Source: Crocinitomicaceae bacterium
Lineage (GTDB): Bacteria; Bacteroidota; Bacteroidia; Flavobacteriales_D; Crocinitomicaceae
Direction of reading: 5' to 3'
Length of the DNA: 11,005 nt
Assembly: GCA_013215515.1 (NCBI GenBank)
Contig: JABSPC010000030.1
Coordinates: 1 to 11,005 of the forward strand
The notes under the pieces are model-generated. The model was not told where the DNA came from. It did not search any database and saw nothing but the letters and a program-made list of their open reading frames with translations. Positions within the stretch are counted from its first letter, which is position 1; each line of letters opens with the position of its first letter. The position numbers were made by a program, and so were the translations under genes. Below, piece after piece: positions 1-7,512 of this stretch.

Positions 1-2
1 AT

Positions 3-788
3 TTAATAATTTCTAGTTACAAAGGTTTTGAAAGCCTAGAGCAAATGATTAATATTTGCTCTATTGACAATACACTAGATGTTGGGGAGCCGGGAGGTGA
101 GGTAAAGTCTAACGGGTATGTAAGTCATCTATTAATGCAGCGCCCTTGCTATTTGTTTAATTATGCAAACATAGGTATGCAGCGTTTGATGGTGCAATCC
201 AAAGAGGTTGATTTATTCGATAAATTGTATTTTGATATATGTCGATTGGGAGCGTTTAATTCTGACTTTAGAATTGCCGAACCTTATTTAAGAAATTCAG
301 ATTTATTATCAGTTGATTTTAAAAGCATCAAAAACAGCGATTCAGATAATCTCAATTATAAAAATGCAAACGGATTCAAGTCGGATCAAATCTGTCAAAT
401 CATGAAATATGCAGGTATGAGTGATAAAATGTCCTGCGTAAACATCTTGGATGTACACCCAAGTCAGTCTTTGTCCGCATCAAATTTATTAGCGCAATTG
501 ATTTGGTACTTTGCCGATGGTGTTGCCCAAAGAGTAGGGGATTTCCCTATTGGTAATAAGCTGAGTTACAAGAAGTTCTATGTGGGATTGGATGATTTCG
601 AAGAAGATCTGGTGTTTTATAAAAGCGATAAATCTGCTCGATGGTGGTTGGAGATTTCTTATCCAGCCGGAGAAGGGTCGAAGTACGATCGGCACCACCT
701 GGTTCCTTGTAATCAATCTGATTACGACAACGCTCTCAAGAATAAGATTCCTAATTTGTGGTGGAAGACCCTGCAAAAACTAACGTGA
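3..788 (+). CDS. Arginase/formimidoylglutamase-family protein, 5'-partial, probably catalytically degenerate
   Basis: The reading frame is open to the left edge, so the Met codon at 45 is internal and the true start lies upstream. The visible part resembles the C-terminal two thirds of ureohydrolase-fold proteins (arginase, agmatinase, formimidoylglutamase). Recognisable segments are the strand and loop SIDNTLDV (about 60-83), SVDFKSIKNSD (about 309-341), QIMKYAGMSDK (about 396-428), QLIWYFADGVAQR (about 495-533) and the C-terminal RHHLVPC and WWKTLQKL blocks, typical of the Bacteroidetes branch of this family. In active enzymes the two metal-ligand motifs read DxHxD and DxDxxD. Here they read DNTLD and DFKSIKN, so a His and at least one Asp are lost. 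I infer a non-hydrolytic protein or one with another role. As I recall, relatives often sit upstream of gldK in this phylum. The gene ends in TGA and is followed by 170 bp before porP, with no strong terminator. Confidence 0.8.
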   Translation, partial: LIISSYKGFESLEQMINICSIDNTLDVGEPGGEVKSNGYVSHLLMQRPCYLFNYANIGMQRLMVQSKEVDLFDKLYFDICRLGAFNSDFRIAEPYLRNSDLLSVDFKSIKNSDSDNLNYKNANGFKSDQICQIMKYAGMSDKMSCVNILDVHPSQSLSASNLLAQLIWYFADGVAQRVGDFPIGNKLSYKKFYVGLDDFEEDLVFYKSDKSARWWLEISYPAGEGSKYDRHHLVPCNQSDYDNALKNKIPNLWWKTLQKLT

Positions 789-910
789 CCCTTGGGAGTG
801 TTAATAATCTAGCGCCTTGATAGGTTGATTCATTAAATTTTCAACAATGACCACTAAATAATTCTCTATTACAATAAAAATAGTTATTTTAGTCGCTTGA
901 ATGGGGGAGG

Positions 911-918
911 TATATTTG
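911..918 (+). promoter_or_regulatory. Candidate Bacteroidetes -7 promoter box for porP and the gldKLMN genes
   Basis: TATATTTG matches the Bacteroidetes primary-sigma -7 consensus TAnnTTTG exactly. It lies 40 bp before the porP ATG, giving a predicted 5' leader of roughly 30-35 nt. The -33 element (TTTG/TTG, usually about 19-21 bp upstream) is weak: only a T-run near 887-890 is at the right distance, and the TTG at 897 is too close. The box is flanked by a G-run (903-907) and C-runs (928-931, 937-940), unusual in this AT-rich gap. Assignment rests on the motif and its position only. Confidence 0.5.
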
Positions 919-958
919 CTTTTAAAGCCCCGCCAGCCCCAAGAAAACAAAGTTATTT

Positions 959-1948
959 ATGAAAAGAAAACTACTTGTTTTATCTTTAATTGCTTGTGCT
1001 ATAAGCGGTAATGCGACTGCACAGCAAGACAGAGCGATGACTCATTTTATGTACGAGAAAATGAGCGTAAACCCTGGAGCAACTGGGATTAATTTTATTG
1101 ATGGATTCTGTGGAACTTCGATTTACAGAAATCAATGGGACAAAGTAAATGGAGCTCCAAATTCAGCGGTTTTAAATGTTGAAGGAAACATTGATAGATG
1201 GGTTGCTAATAGTGGAGTAGGTATTGCGTTTTATCATGATGCGATTGCTTTTACAAGACAAAATACTGCTGTTATCAATTACTCATACCATATTCCTATT
1301 TCTGGCTTAGGGCAATTAGGGGTTGGAGTTGGGATTGGGATAACTAGTTTAGGAATGAATCCTGACTGGGCGCCACCTCAGACATTAGTAGACCCTTCAC
1401 TTCCAGCCGCTTTTTCTCAAACTAAATTTGATGCAAATTTCGGGTTGTACTTGAAGGCAAATGCTGGCTATTATATAGGCTTGTCTTCTACTCATATTCC
1501 TGGTCCAAGGTTTACGGATTCACTTGTGAATTTAAGTGCTCCAACAGGATTGACTTCTGCTAGACATTATTATTTAATGGGAGGGCATACAATTCAAAAT
1601 ATTTCTCAACCAGGAGATGATTTGGAAATGAATCTGTTTGTCAGAACCGATTTGATTAAGACTTCATTTGATTTGAATGCTAGATATTTCTGGCAGAATA
1701 AATTGTACGGAGGACTTACGTATAGAATGTCTGATGCAATAGGGATTATGGCAGGTGCCAATATTTTTGAATTGATGGATGGACCTACTCCACCACGTGC
1801 TCCGCAGTTAACTGTTGGGTATTCGTATGATATTTCAGTGCATAAGTTGTCAAGTATCTCAACGGGTTCGCATGAAATGTTTGTGAAGTTTTGTTACTTC
1901 CTGCCGCCGATTCCAATTTCGAAATCGAAACATCCTAGATGGCTGTAG
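959..1948 (+). CDS. porP: PorP/SprF family type IX secretion system outer-membrane protein
   Basis: This 329-residue protein has a clear Sec signal peptide: KRK, a hydrophobic core at about residues 4-18, and a likely cleavage at ATA|Q (21|22). The mature start contains VNPGATG, equivalent to the NPAxAG motif near the N-terminus of PorP/SprF proteins. The rest alternates short amphipathic strands and Gly-rich turns, as expected for an outer-membrane beta-barrel, and the C-terminus (KHPRWL) resembles the family's usual SPRFL-like ending. PorP in Porphyromonas gingivalis is needed for T9SS secretion, while SprF in Flavobacterium johnsoniae serves the adhesin SprB. These relatives work at the outer-membrane face with the GldK/GldN ring. 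It sits 112 bp before gldK with no terminator between, so co-transcription is likely. Which cargo it serves cannot be told from sequence. Stop codon is TAG, followed by an in-frame TAA three codons on. Confidence 0.9.
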   Translation: MKRKLLVLSLIACAISGNATAQQDRAMTHFMYEKMSVNPGATGINFIDGFCGTSIYRNQWDKVNGAPNSAVLNVEGNIDRWVANSGVGIAFYHDAIAFTRQNTAVINYSYHIPISGLGQLGVGVGIGITSLGMNPDWAPPQTLVDPSLPAAFSQTKFDANFGLYLKANAGYYIGLSSTHIPGPRFTDSLVNLSAPTGLTSARHYYLMGGHTIQNISQPGDDLEMNLFVRTDLIKTSFDLNARYFWQNKLYGGLTYRMSDAIGIMAGANIFELMDGPTPPRAPQLTVGYSYDISVHKLSSISTGSHEMFVKFCYFLPPIPISKSKHPRWL

Positions 1949-2060
1949 AATAATTTGTAATAAAAAATGTAACCAAATCGGTGAATGTTCCGTTATATCG
2001 AAACACATAGATCCTGTAATTCGTTAATAAAGATATCCGGAAGATTTAAAAAGAGGTAGA

Positions 2061-3626
2061 ATGAAAAAACTTTTGTTATTTACTATAGTGGCTGCGACGC
2101 TAGCTTCGTGTAGTACTAGATCAGGGCATTTGGAAGGTGCACGTGGAAGAGTGCCATACCATCCAGAAATTCCTTTAGGAATGATATACATACCTTCTGG
2201 TAGTTTTACCATGGGGGAAAATGATGGCGACATGCCTTTCCTTCATCAGACTAGAGCTAAAACTGTATCAATTCAGGCTTTCTATATGGACCAAACGGAA
2301 ATTTCGAACAATGAGTACCGCCAATTCGTAGAATGGGTTCGTGACTCTATTGCAAGAGAGAAAATCTACTTTGGATTAGAAGAAGCTGAAGATGCAAGCA
2401 GATGGATTAACTATAAAGAGTATTACTTTAGTGAAGGTGATTTGGAATACGTTGATTATGATGCAGAAGAACGTGATATCAACCGTGAGATTTTCAGTTT
2501 GAACTGGGATCGTAGATTTTACTACGCAGATCCTGAGTTAGTTCCGCTTTTGGCGGATATGTACTATCCACAACCAGAGCGATTCTACAAGCGAAGAGAG
2601 ATCGATACTCGTAAGTTGGTTTTTACTTACTATTGGATTGATTATGTTGAAGCAGCAAAAAGAGGACGTATTAATATAACACCTAATGCCTTTAGTAGCG
2701 ATGGTGTAAAATTGGTTCCTGAGCATAGAGAATTAGATACACCCCCACATCCTTTTACAGGACAGCCACAAGGACAAGATTTAAACTTGTCACAAGGTGT
2801 TGCTGGTGAAGGGTCTATTAACAAGAAAGGTCAGAGTAATGCAATTCGTGGACATGCTAACCGTCAACGTTTCATTATTGATGAGAAAATCAATGTTTAC
2901 CCAGATACATTATGTTGGGTACGTGATTTTACATACTCATTCCATGATCCAATGACTAACATGTATTTCTGGCATCCAGCATATGATAACTATCCAGTTG
3001 TTGGTGTGACTTGGACTCAAGCAAAAGCATTCTCTATTTGGAGAACACAACTTTTGAATTCATGGCTAGTTGAAATGGGAGATTTATTCGTGAATGATTT
3101 CCGTTTACCAACTGAAGCAGAATGGGAAAGAGCTTCAAGAGGTGATTTGGAATTATCACAATATCCTTGGGGTGGACCTTATATTAGAAATGAATCCGGT
3201 TGTTTCCTTGGGAACTTTAAGCCAATGCGTGGTAGATACTTCGAAGATGGTGGTTTCCATACTGTAAAGGTATACTCATACAATCCAAATGGTTGGGGAT
3301 TATACTGTATGGCAGGAAATGTTTCTGAGTGGTGTGAAACTGCTTACGATGAATCGATGTATGAGTTCTCTCATGATTTGAATACTGATTACAGATACAA
3401 TGCAATGGATTGGGATCCACCATCAATGAAGCGTAAAGTTCTTCGTGGAGGGTCTTGGAAAGATATTGGATATTACTTGAGAAACTCAACTCGTACATTC
3501 GAGTATCAAGATACAGCTAAGTCATACATTGGATATAGAAATGTAATGACACACCTAGGACGTGGAGGTCGTGACTTCACAAAAGAGGGTGGCGAAGAAA
3601 TTCGAAGCGATATTCAACTTCGCTAG
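2061..3626 (+). CDS. gldK: GldK, T9SS ring lipoprotein with FGE/SUMF1-like fold
   Basis: The 521-residue product begins with a lipoprotein signal peptide with lipobox LASC, so Cys17 should be lipidated. The purine-rich stretch aagaggtag just before the ATG supports this start. A formylglycine-generating-enzyme (SUMF1) fold is split: the first part, IPLGMIYIPSGSFTMG to about residue 95 (EISNNEYRQFVEW), then a GldK-type insertion to about 310, then YPVVGVTW (311-318), FRLPTEAEWERASRG (347-361), MAGNVSEWC (417-425), LRGGSW (461-466) and IGYRN (490-494). The two active-site cysteines of true FGE enzymes, just after the GGS motif, are replaced here by Asp468 and Leu473, so the fold is structural. 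GldK joins GldN in a large periplasmic ring attached to the outer membrane and contacts the GldM tip. The stop is TAG, backed by an in-frame TAA; gldL begins 61 bp downstream. Confidence 0.96.
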   Translation: MKKLLLFTIVAATLASCSTRSGHLEGARGRVPYHPEIPLGMIYIPSGSFTMGENDGDMPFLHQTRAKTVSIQAFYMDQTEISNNEYRQFVEWVRDSIAREKIYFGLEEAEDASRWINYKEYYFSEGDLEYVDYDAEERDINREIFSLNWDRRFYYADPELVPLLADMYYPQPERFYKRREIDTRKLVFTYYWIDYVEAAKRGRINITPNAFSSDGVKLVPEHRELDTPPHPFTGQPQGQDLNLSQGVAGEGSINKKGQSNAIRGHANRQRFIIDEKINVYPDTLCWVRDFTYSFHDPMTNMYFWHPAYDNYPVVGVTWTQAKAFSIWRTQLLNSWLVEMGDLFVNDFRLPTEAEWERASRGDLELSQYPWGGPYIRNESGCFLGNFKPMRGRYFEDGGFHTVKVYSYNPNGWGLYCMAGNVSEWCETAYDESMYEFSHDLNTDYRYNAMDWDPPSMKRKVLRGGSWKDIGYYLRNSTRTFEYQDTAKSYIGYRNVMTHLGRGGRDFTKEGGEEIRSDIQLR

Positions 3627-3687
3627 AATAAGTAAAACAACAAACTAAGTAGTAAATTTTTTTAAACCAAAAAAAACAAGGAAAACT

Positions 3688-4488
3688 ATGAAACCAGGAA
3701 GTAAAGCATGGAAACAATTAATGGCAAAGTTGTATGGAATTGGAGCAGCAGTCGTTATTATGGGAGCATTATTTAAAATTATGCACTGGCCTTACGCAGG
3801 GCCGATGCTTGTAGTAGGTCTTAGTACTGAGGCAGTAATTTTCTTCTTCTCCGCATTCGAACCTATTCACGAAGATCCAAATTGGGAATTAGTATACCCA
3901 GAGTTGGCATTAGGTCATTCTGATGATTTAGATCATGATAACCTTCCTGTGGGAGGTCGTGGGAACGGAATCACTGACCAACTTGATAAAATGTTGGAAG
4001 AAGCGAAAATCGATGGTGAATTATTAGAACGTCTTGGAGACGGCATGAGACACTTAGGTGAAAATGCTGCACAATTAAAAGGTGTAACGTCGGCAGTAGC
4101 AGCTACTGATTCTTACGTTGATAGTTTACAAGCGGCATCTGATAAGGTATCTACTTTATCTGAAGCTTACGAAAGAGCGTCTGTTTCTATCTCAGGAATG
4201 ACTTCTTCTCAACCAGAAGGTGAATCTTTCGGAGAGCAAATGCAAAAAGTATCTAAAAACCTTTCAGCACTGAATAATGTTTATGAATTGCAATTGAAAG
4301 GATCTTCAGCTCATCTAGAAGCAACTGAGAAATTCCAAGGTCAAGTTACTGATATGATGCAGAATCTTTCTGATTCTGTTGAGGATACTCGTCTGTACAA
4401 AGAGAACATGTCATTGTTGTCTAAGAACTTAACTGATCTTAACTCTGTTTACGGAAATATGTTACAAGCTATGACAATTAAAGGTTAA
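3688..4488 (+). CDS. gldL: GldL, inner-membrane motor protein of T9SS/gliding
   Basis: GldL surrounds the GldM transmembrane helices and uses the proton gradient to drive GldM. Two hydrophobic helices are clear: about residues 14-31 (YGIGAAVVIMGALF) and 39-56 (PMLVVGLSTEAVIFFFSAF). Polar membrane residues typical of the family are present: Lys30 and His33 at the end of helix 1, and Glu48 within helix 2, matching Glu49 of Flavobacterium johnsoniae GldL, which is essential there. FEP after helix 2 is also conserved. The cytoplasmic part (about 60-266) is acidic, helical and longer than in F. johnsoniae GldL (about 215 residues, from memory). It carries three related segments, KVSTLSEAYE (153-162), NLSALNNVYE (191-200) and NLTDLNSVYG (247-256). 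A purine-rich AAGGAAAA stretch precedes the ATG. gldM follows 42 bp downstream without a terminator. Confidence 0.95.
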   Translation: MKPGSKAWKQLMAKLYGIGAAVVIMGALFKIMHWPYAGPMLVVGLSTEAVIFFFSAFEPIHEDPNWELVYPELALGHSDDLDHDNLPVGGRGNGITDQLDKMLEEAKIDGELLERLGDGMRHLGENAAQLKGVTSAVAATDSYVDSLQAASDKVSTLSEAYERASVSISGMTSSQPEGESFGEQMQKVSKNLSALNNVYELQLKGSSAHLEATEKFQGQVTDMMQNLSDSVEDTRLYKENMSLLSKNLTDLNSVYGNMLQAMTIKG

Positions 4489-4530
4489 TCATCAGATTTA
4501 TCGAGTATTAACTAATTTAAATAATTAATT

Positions 4531-6291
4531 ATGTCAGGAGGAAAAGAAACCCCTAGACAGAAGATGATCGGTATGATGTACTTAGTACTCACCGCTCTTC
4601 TGGCACTTAACGTATCCAAATCTATCCTTGATGCATTCGTAGCTATTGAGGAAAACACACAACTAGGTAATATCGCTCAAGTAGAACGTGGTGATGGATT
4701 TATCATAGCTGTAAGAGGCGAGAAAGGGGCATTACAAGCTACTGATCCTAAGGGAAACGCGGCTAAGATTAAGAGTATTGATGAAGCCCTAAAACAAATG
4801 GACAAAATCAATAAGATTACAGGTGTAATGATCAAGTCAATTGATGATATCAAAATTGATATTTTGAAAAAATCAGGCGAGGCTGTTGATACTTACAAAG
4901 ATAATGATGAGGAGTCAATAATGTGGATTAAATATGATGGCAGCAAAGAAAATCAATGTCGTCCTATACGTATGCACTTAATGGCTGTTCAGGCAAAAGA
5001 TCAATATGACGTTCCAATGCATGAAATTATTGGAGAAGAAATCACAAATCCAACAGGATCGGGAAAGAAACTTTGGACGGATCTTATTCAATATCGTACT
5101 GACCTAATGACTCTTGCTGGAACATACAAGTGGGGCGGTAAGCAGTTTAAAATTGATGTTAAAGCTATTAACAAATACAAGGACAACAAACAGCTATCCA
5201 AAATGATTTTGGATATGACAAGTGGTGATGATGTGAATCCTGATGATGTAGAAGGATTAGGAATGATTTACAACCGTTTGACTAAAAGAGAGAGAAATGA
5301 TGTTCACGATGTAAAGGACGTTCATTGGATTGGAATGACGTTTGATCACGCACCTTTAGTTGCGGCACTTGCATCGTTGTCTTCAATGCAACAAGATATC
5401 TTATCTGCACGTGCTGAAGCACTTTACTTGTGGAAACAAAAAATCTCTACTGGTGAGTACTCGTTCGATAAAATTATGCCATTGGCATATGGACCTGGTT
5501 CTGTAAGAGGAGGTGAAGAATTTAAGCTTGATGTAATGATGGCTGCTTTTGATTCTCAAAATTCTCCAGTGGTACTTGTTACCGAAGGAGGAGAAGGTAG
5601 TAAAACTACTTACAACGGCGGTGTTGGAACAGTAACGCTTAGAGCAGGTGGTTCTAGTATGATGTTGAAAGGAACCGTTACGATTAAGAATAAGCAAGGA
5701 GCCGAGAAAACACGTAAATGGGAATATGAAGTTCCGGTTATTACTCCAAATGGTGCAATTGAATTGACAGATTTGAACGTACTATATAGAGGTTACCCAA
5801 ATAAGGTAGAGATTTCAGGATCTGGATATGAAACAGTTTCGTTAAGTGGAACAGCTTCAATTTCAAAGGTTGGAAAAGGATACATTGTTAAACCTGGTAA
5901 AGGTAGAAGTGCAACCCTTTCTGTAACTGGTAAAAATAAAGACGGAACTTCTAAAGTGTTGAAGACTGCAAAGTATAGAGTTAGTAACTTACCAGATCCT
6001 ACTTTATATTGGGGATCTGCAAAAAGTGGAGCTAAAGGATCAAAAGGTTCTCGTTTACTTCGAGCAAAATACCCACCTGAAATTCCATTGAAAGCAGACT
6101 TTACATTGGTAAGTTGGACTTGTTATGCTCCAGGTTTGAAGGGAAAACCACCAACAGGTAGTGGAGGTAATATCGGAGGAGCTGGACCGCTTATTAACGC
6201 ATTGAAAGCAGGCTCTGGAATTAGCTTTACTTGTAAGGTTAGAGGCCCAGATGGTATCACTAGACAAATTGGTGGAGGTTGGTCTCTGTAA
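4531..6291 (+). CDS. gldM: GldM, motor stalk spanning the periplasm (first, intact copy)
   Basis: This 586-residue protein begins with the highly conserved MSGGKETPRQKM, followed by a single transmembrane helix at about residues 12-32 (MIGMMYLVLTALLAL...). The large remainder is periplasmic and corresponds to the extended four-domain GldM/PorM rod. Conserved family segments include VHWIGMTFDHAPL, LASLSSMQQDI, IMPLAYGPGSV, LPDPTLYWG, PPEIPL and the C-terminal KVRGPDGI. GldM dimers couple the proton-driven GldL rotor in the inner membrane to the GldK/GldN ring, which the C-terminal domain touches. It is longer than the roughly 515 residues I recall for GldM of F. johnsoniae and PorM of P. gingivalis. 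A Gly/Lys/Ser-rich stretch (SAKSGAKGSKGS) lies just before the last domain. There is no good Shine-Dalgarno sequence before the ATG, as is common in this phylum. gldN starts 43 bp on. Confidence 0.96.
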   Translation: MSGGKETPRQKMIGMMYLVLTALLALNVSKSILDAFVAIEENTQLGNIAQVERGDGFIIAVRGEKGALQATDPKGNAAKIKSIDEALKQMDKINKITGVMIKSIDDIKIDILKKSGEAVDTYKDNDEESIMWIKYDGSKENQCRPIRMHLMAVQAKDQYDVPMHEIIGEEITNPTGSGKKLWTDLIQYRTDLMTLAGTYKWGGKQFKIDVKAINKYKDNKQLSKMILDMTSGDDVNPDDVEGLGMIYNRLTKRERNDVHDVKDVHWIGMTFDHAPLVAALASLSSMQQDILSARAEALYLWKQKISTGEYSFDKIMPLAYGPGSVRGGEEFKLDVMMAAFDSQNSPVVLVTEGGEGSKTTYNGGVGTVTLRAGGSSMMLKGTVTIKNKQGAEKTRKWEYEVPVITPNGAIELTDLNVLYRGYPNKVEISGSGYETVSLSGTASISKVGKGYIVKPGKGRSATLSVTGKNKDGTSKVLKTAKYRVSNLPDPTLYWGSAKSGAKGSKGSRLLRAKYPPEIPLKADFTLVSWTCYAPGLKGKPPTGSGGNIGGAGPLINALKAGSGISFTCKVRGPDGITRQIGGGWSL

Positions 6292-6334
6292 CTATTATTG
6301 GTTGATCCCGTTATAGTTTTGAATACCCTTAAAA

Positions 6335-7381
6335 ATGAATAATATGAAAAATGTTTTGATTGCTTGTTTAGTCCTAGTTGGATTATCAGCTAATGCCCAA
6401 AATGAGGAAATTAACGGCGGTCCCGTAAATGTACCTTCTGATGGTATTATTGATGGGGTATTTATTCAAGAACACATTCCTACAAAGCGTATGATTCCTT
6501 ACGAATACGTTCGTGAAGCTGATGCGATTTGGAGTAGAAGAGTGTGGGAATCAATTGATTTACGAGAAAAGATTAACCATAACTTATATTACCCGCTGGA
6601 TGAAATGCAAGCTGGTATTTGGACACGTAATGCATCTAGATGGAGTCTTTGGACTGTAATTAGAACGCATGTGTTAAATGGTGACTTAACTGTTTTTTCT
6701 CCGTTTAATCCAATTCTACTTGGTTTTGGAGCAAATGATGGTGATCAGTTGAAATACCCTATTAACCCTCAACCGGGACTCAATTTCTTTACGGATAGTA
6801 TCTTTAGATCGGAATTGACAAATTACTATTTGGCAAAACTGGGACCTGAGGGAACTATACCGAGAATTGATGAAGATCCAAATTCACCAAACTTTGGTGA
6901 GAATCTTACTACAATCGATGAAGATGGATTCGAGGCATACGTTTATGATGCACCGGATACTACATGGACAATGTCACAAGACATTGTACAATATCGATTG
7001 AAAGAAGATTGGTTCTTTGATAAGGAAAGATCTGTATTGGATGTGCGAATTATTGCAATGGCTCCAGTTAGATATGGAATAGAAACAGATCCAAATGGAA
7101 AGATTCAAGTAACGGGTCTTGAGGAAATGTTCTGGTTGTACTTTCCACACTGTAGATTCGTGTTCAATAACTATTTTGTATACAATGCCAAAAACGACGC
7201 ACAATGGATGAGTTTTGACGACGTATTCTGGAAACGCAGATTTAACGCTGTGGCGTATAAAGAAAGTAATACCTTTGATAGAGATATTGAAACATATCGA
7301 TCAGGTGTTGATGCTTTGTACGAATCAGATCGTATTAAGAATGAAATTCGAAATATTGAGCATGACGTTTGGTCATTCTAA
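6335..7381 (+). CDS. gldN: GldN, periplasmic ring protein of T9SS (first, intact copy)
   Basis: The 348-residue protein has a Sec signal peptide with probable cleavage at ANA|Q (21|22). A second in-frame ATG at 6344 (MKNVLIAC) would give an equally good signal peptide and could be the true start. Family features include DGIIDGVFIQEHIPTKRMIP near the mature N-terminus, IDLREKINHNLYYPLDEM, SRWSLWTVIRTHVLNGDLT, and a strongly conserved C-terminal half with GLEEMFWLYFPHCRFVFNN and SFDDVFWKRRF, ending in IEHDVWSF. GldN (PorN) binds GldK to form the ring under the outer membrane and contacts the GldM tip. It is the last gene of the main operon: a perfect hairpin terminator begins 18 bp after the stop. 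A diverged second copy follows directly. Confidence 0.95.
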   Translation: MNNMKNVLIACLVLVGLSANAQNEEINGGPVNVPSDGIIDGVFIQEHIPTKRMIPYEYVREADAIWSRRVWESIDLREKINHNLYYPLDEMQAGIWTRNASRWSLWTVIRTHVLNGDLTVFSPFNPILLGFGANDGDQLKYPINPQPGLNFFTDSIFRSELTNYYLAKLGPEGTIPRIDEDPNSPNFGENLTTIDEDGFEAYVYDAPDTTWTMSQDIVQYRLKEDWFFDKERSVLDVRIIAMAPVRYGIETDPNGKIQVTGLEEMFWLYFPHCRFVFNNYFVYNAKNDAQWMSFDDVFWKRRFNAVAYKESNTFDRDIETYRSGVDALYESDRIKNEIRNIEHDVWSF

Positions 7382-7399
7382 ATAAAAGAGAACTTAATG

Positions 7400-7434
7400 A
7401 AATCCCTCTCGGCTTAACCGAGAGGGATTTTTTA
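7400..7434 (+). terminator. Rho-independent terminator closing the gldK-gldN operon
   Basis: A perfect 13-bp stem (arms 7400-7412 and 7418-7430) with a 5-nt loop (CTTAA) is followed by a T-run. The GC-rich centre CCCTCTCGG pairs without mismatch. It lies directly after gldN and separates the main operon from the second gldN copy. Confidence 0.93.
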
Positions 7435-7512
7435 TTATATAAGCTTTTTGGTGTAACGGTTTGATCATAAACGTTAAGCATATGATGCCCTTTAAACCTA
7501 AAAGTAAAGTAT

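Noticed and set aside
877..890. Terminator after the arginase-like gene (AAAATA/TATTTT repeat)
   Set aside because: It is a purely AT inverted repeat with a loop of only about 2 nt and no GC stem, so it should not terminate transcription.
6356..6367. Lipobox (LIAC) in the GldN signal peptide
   Set aside because: The Cys is at residue 11, before a full hydrophobic core. The standard ANA|Q cleavage site further on fits better and GldN is not a lipoprotein.
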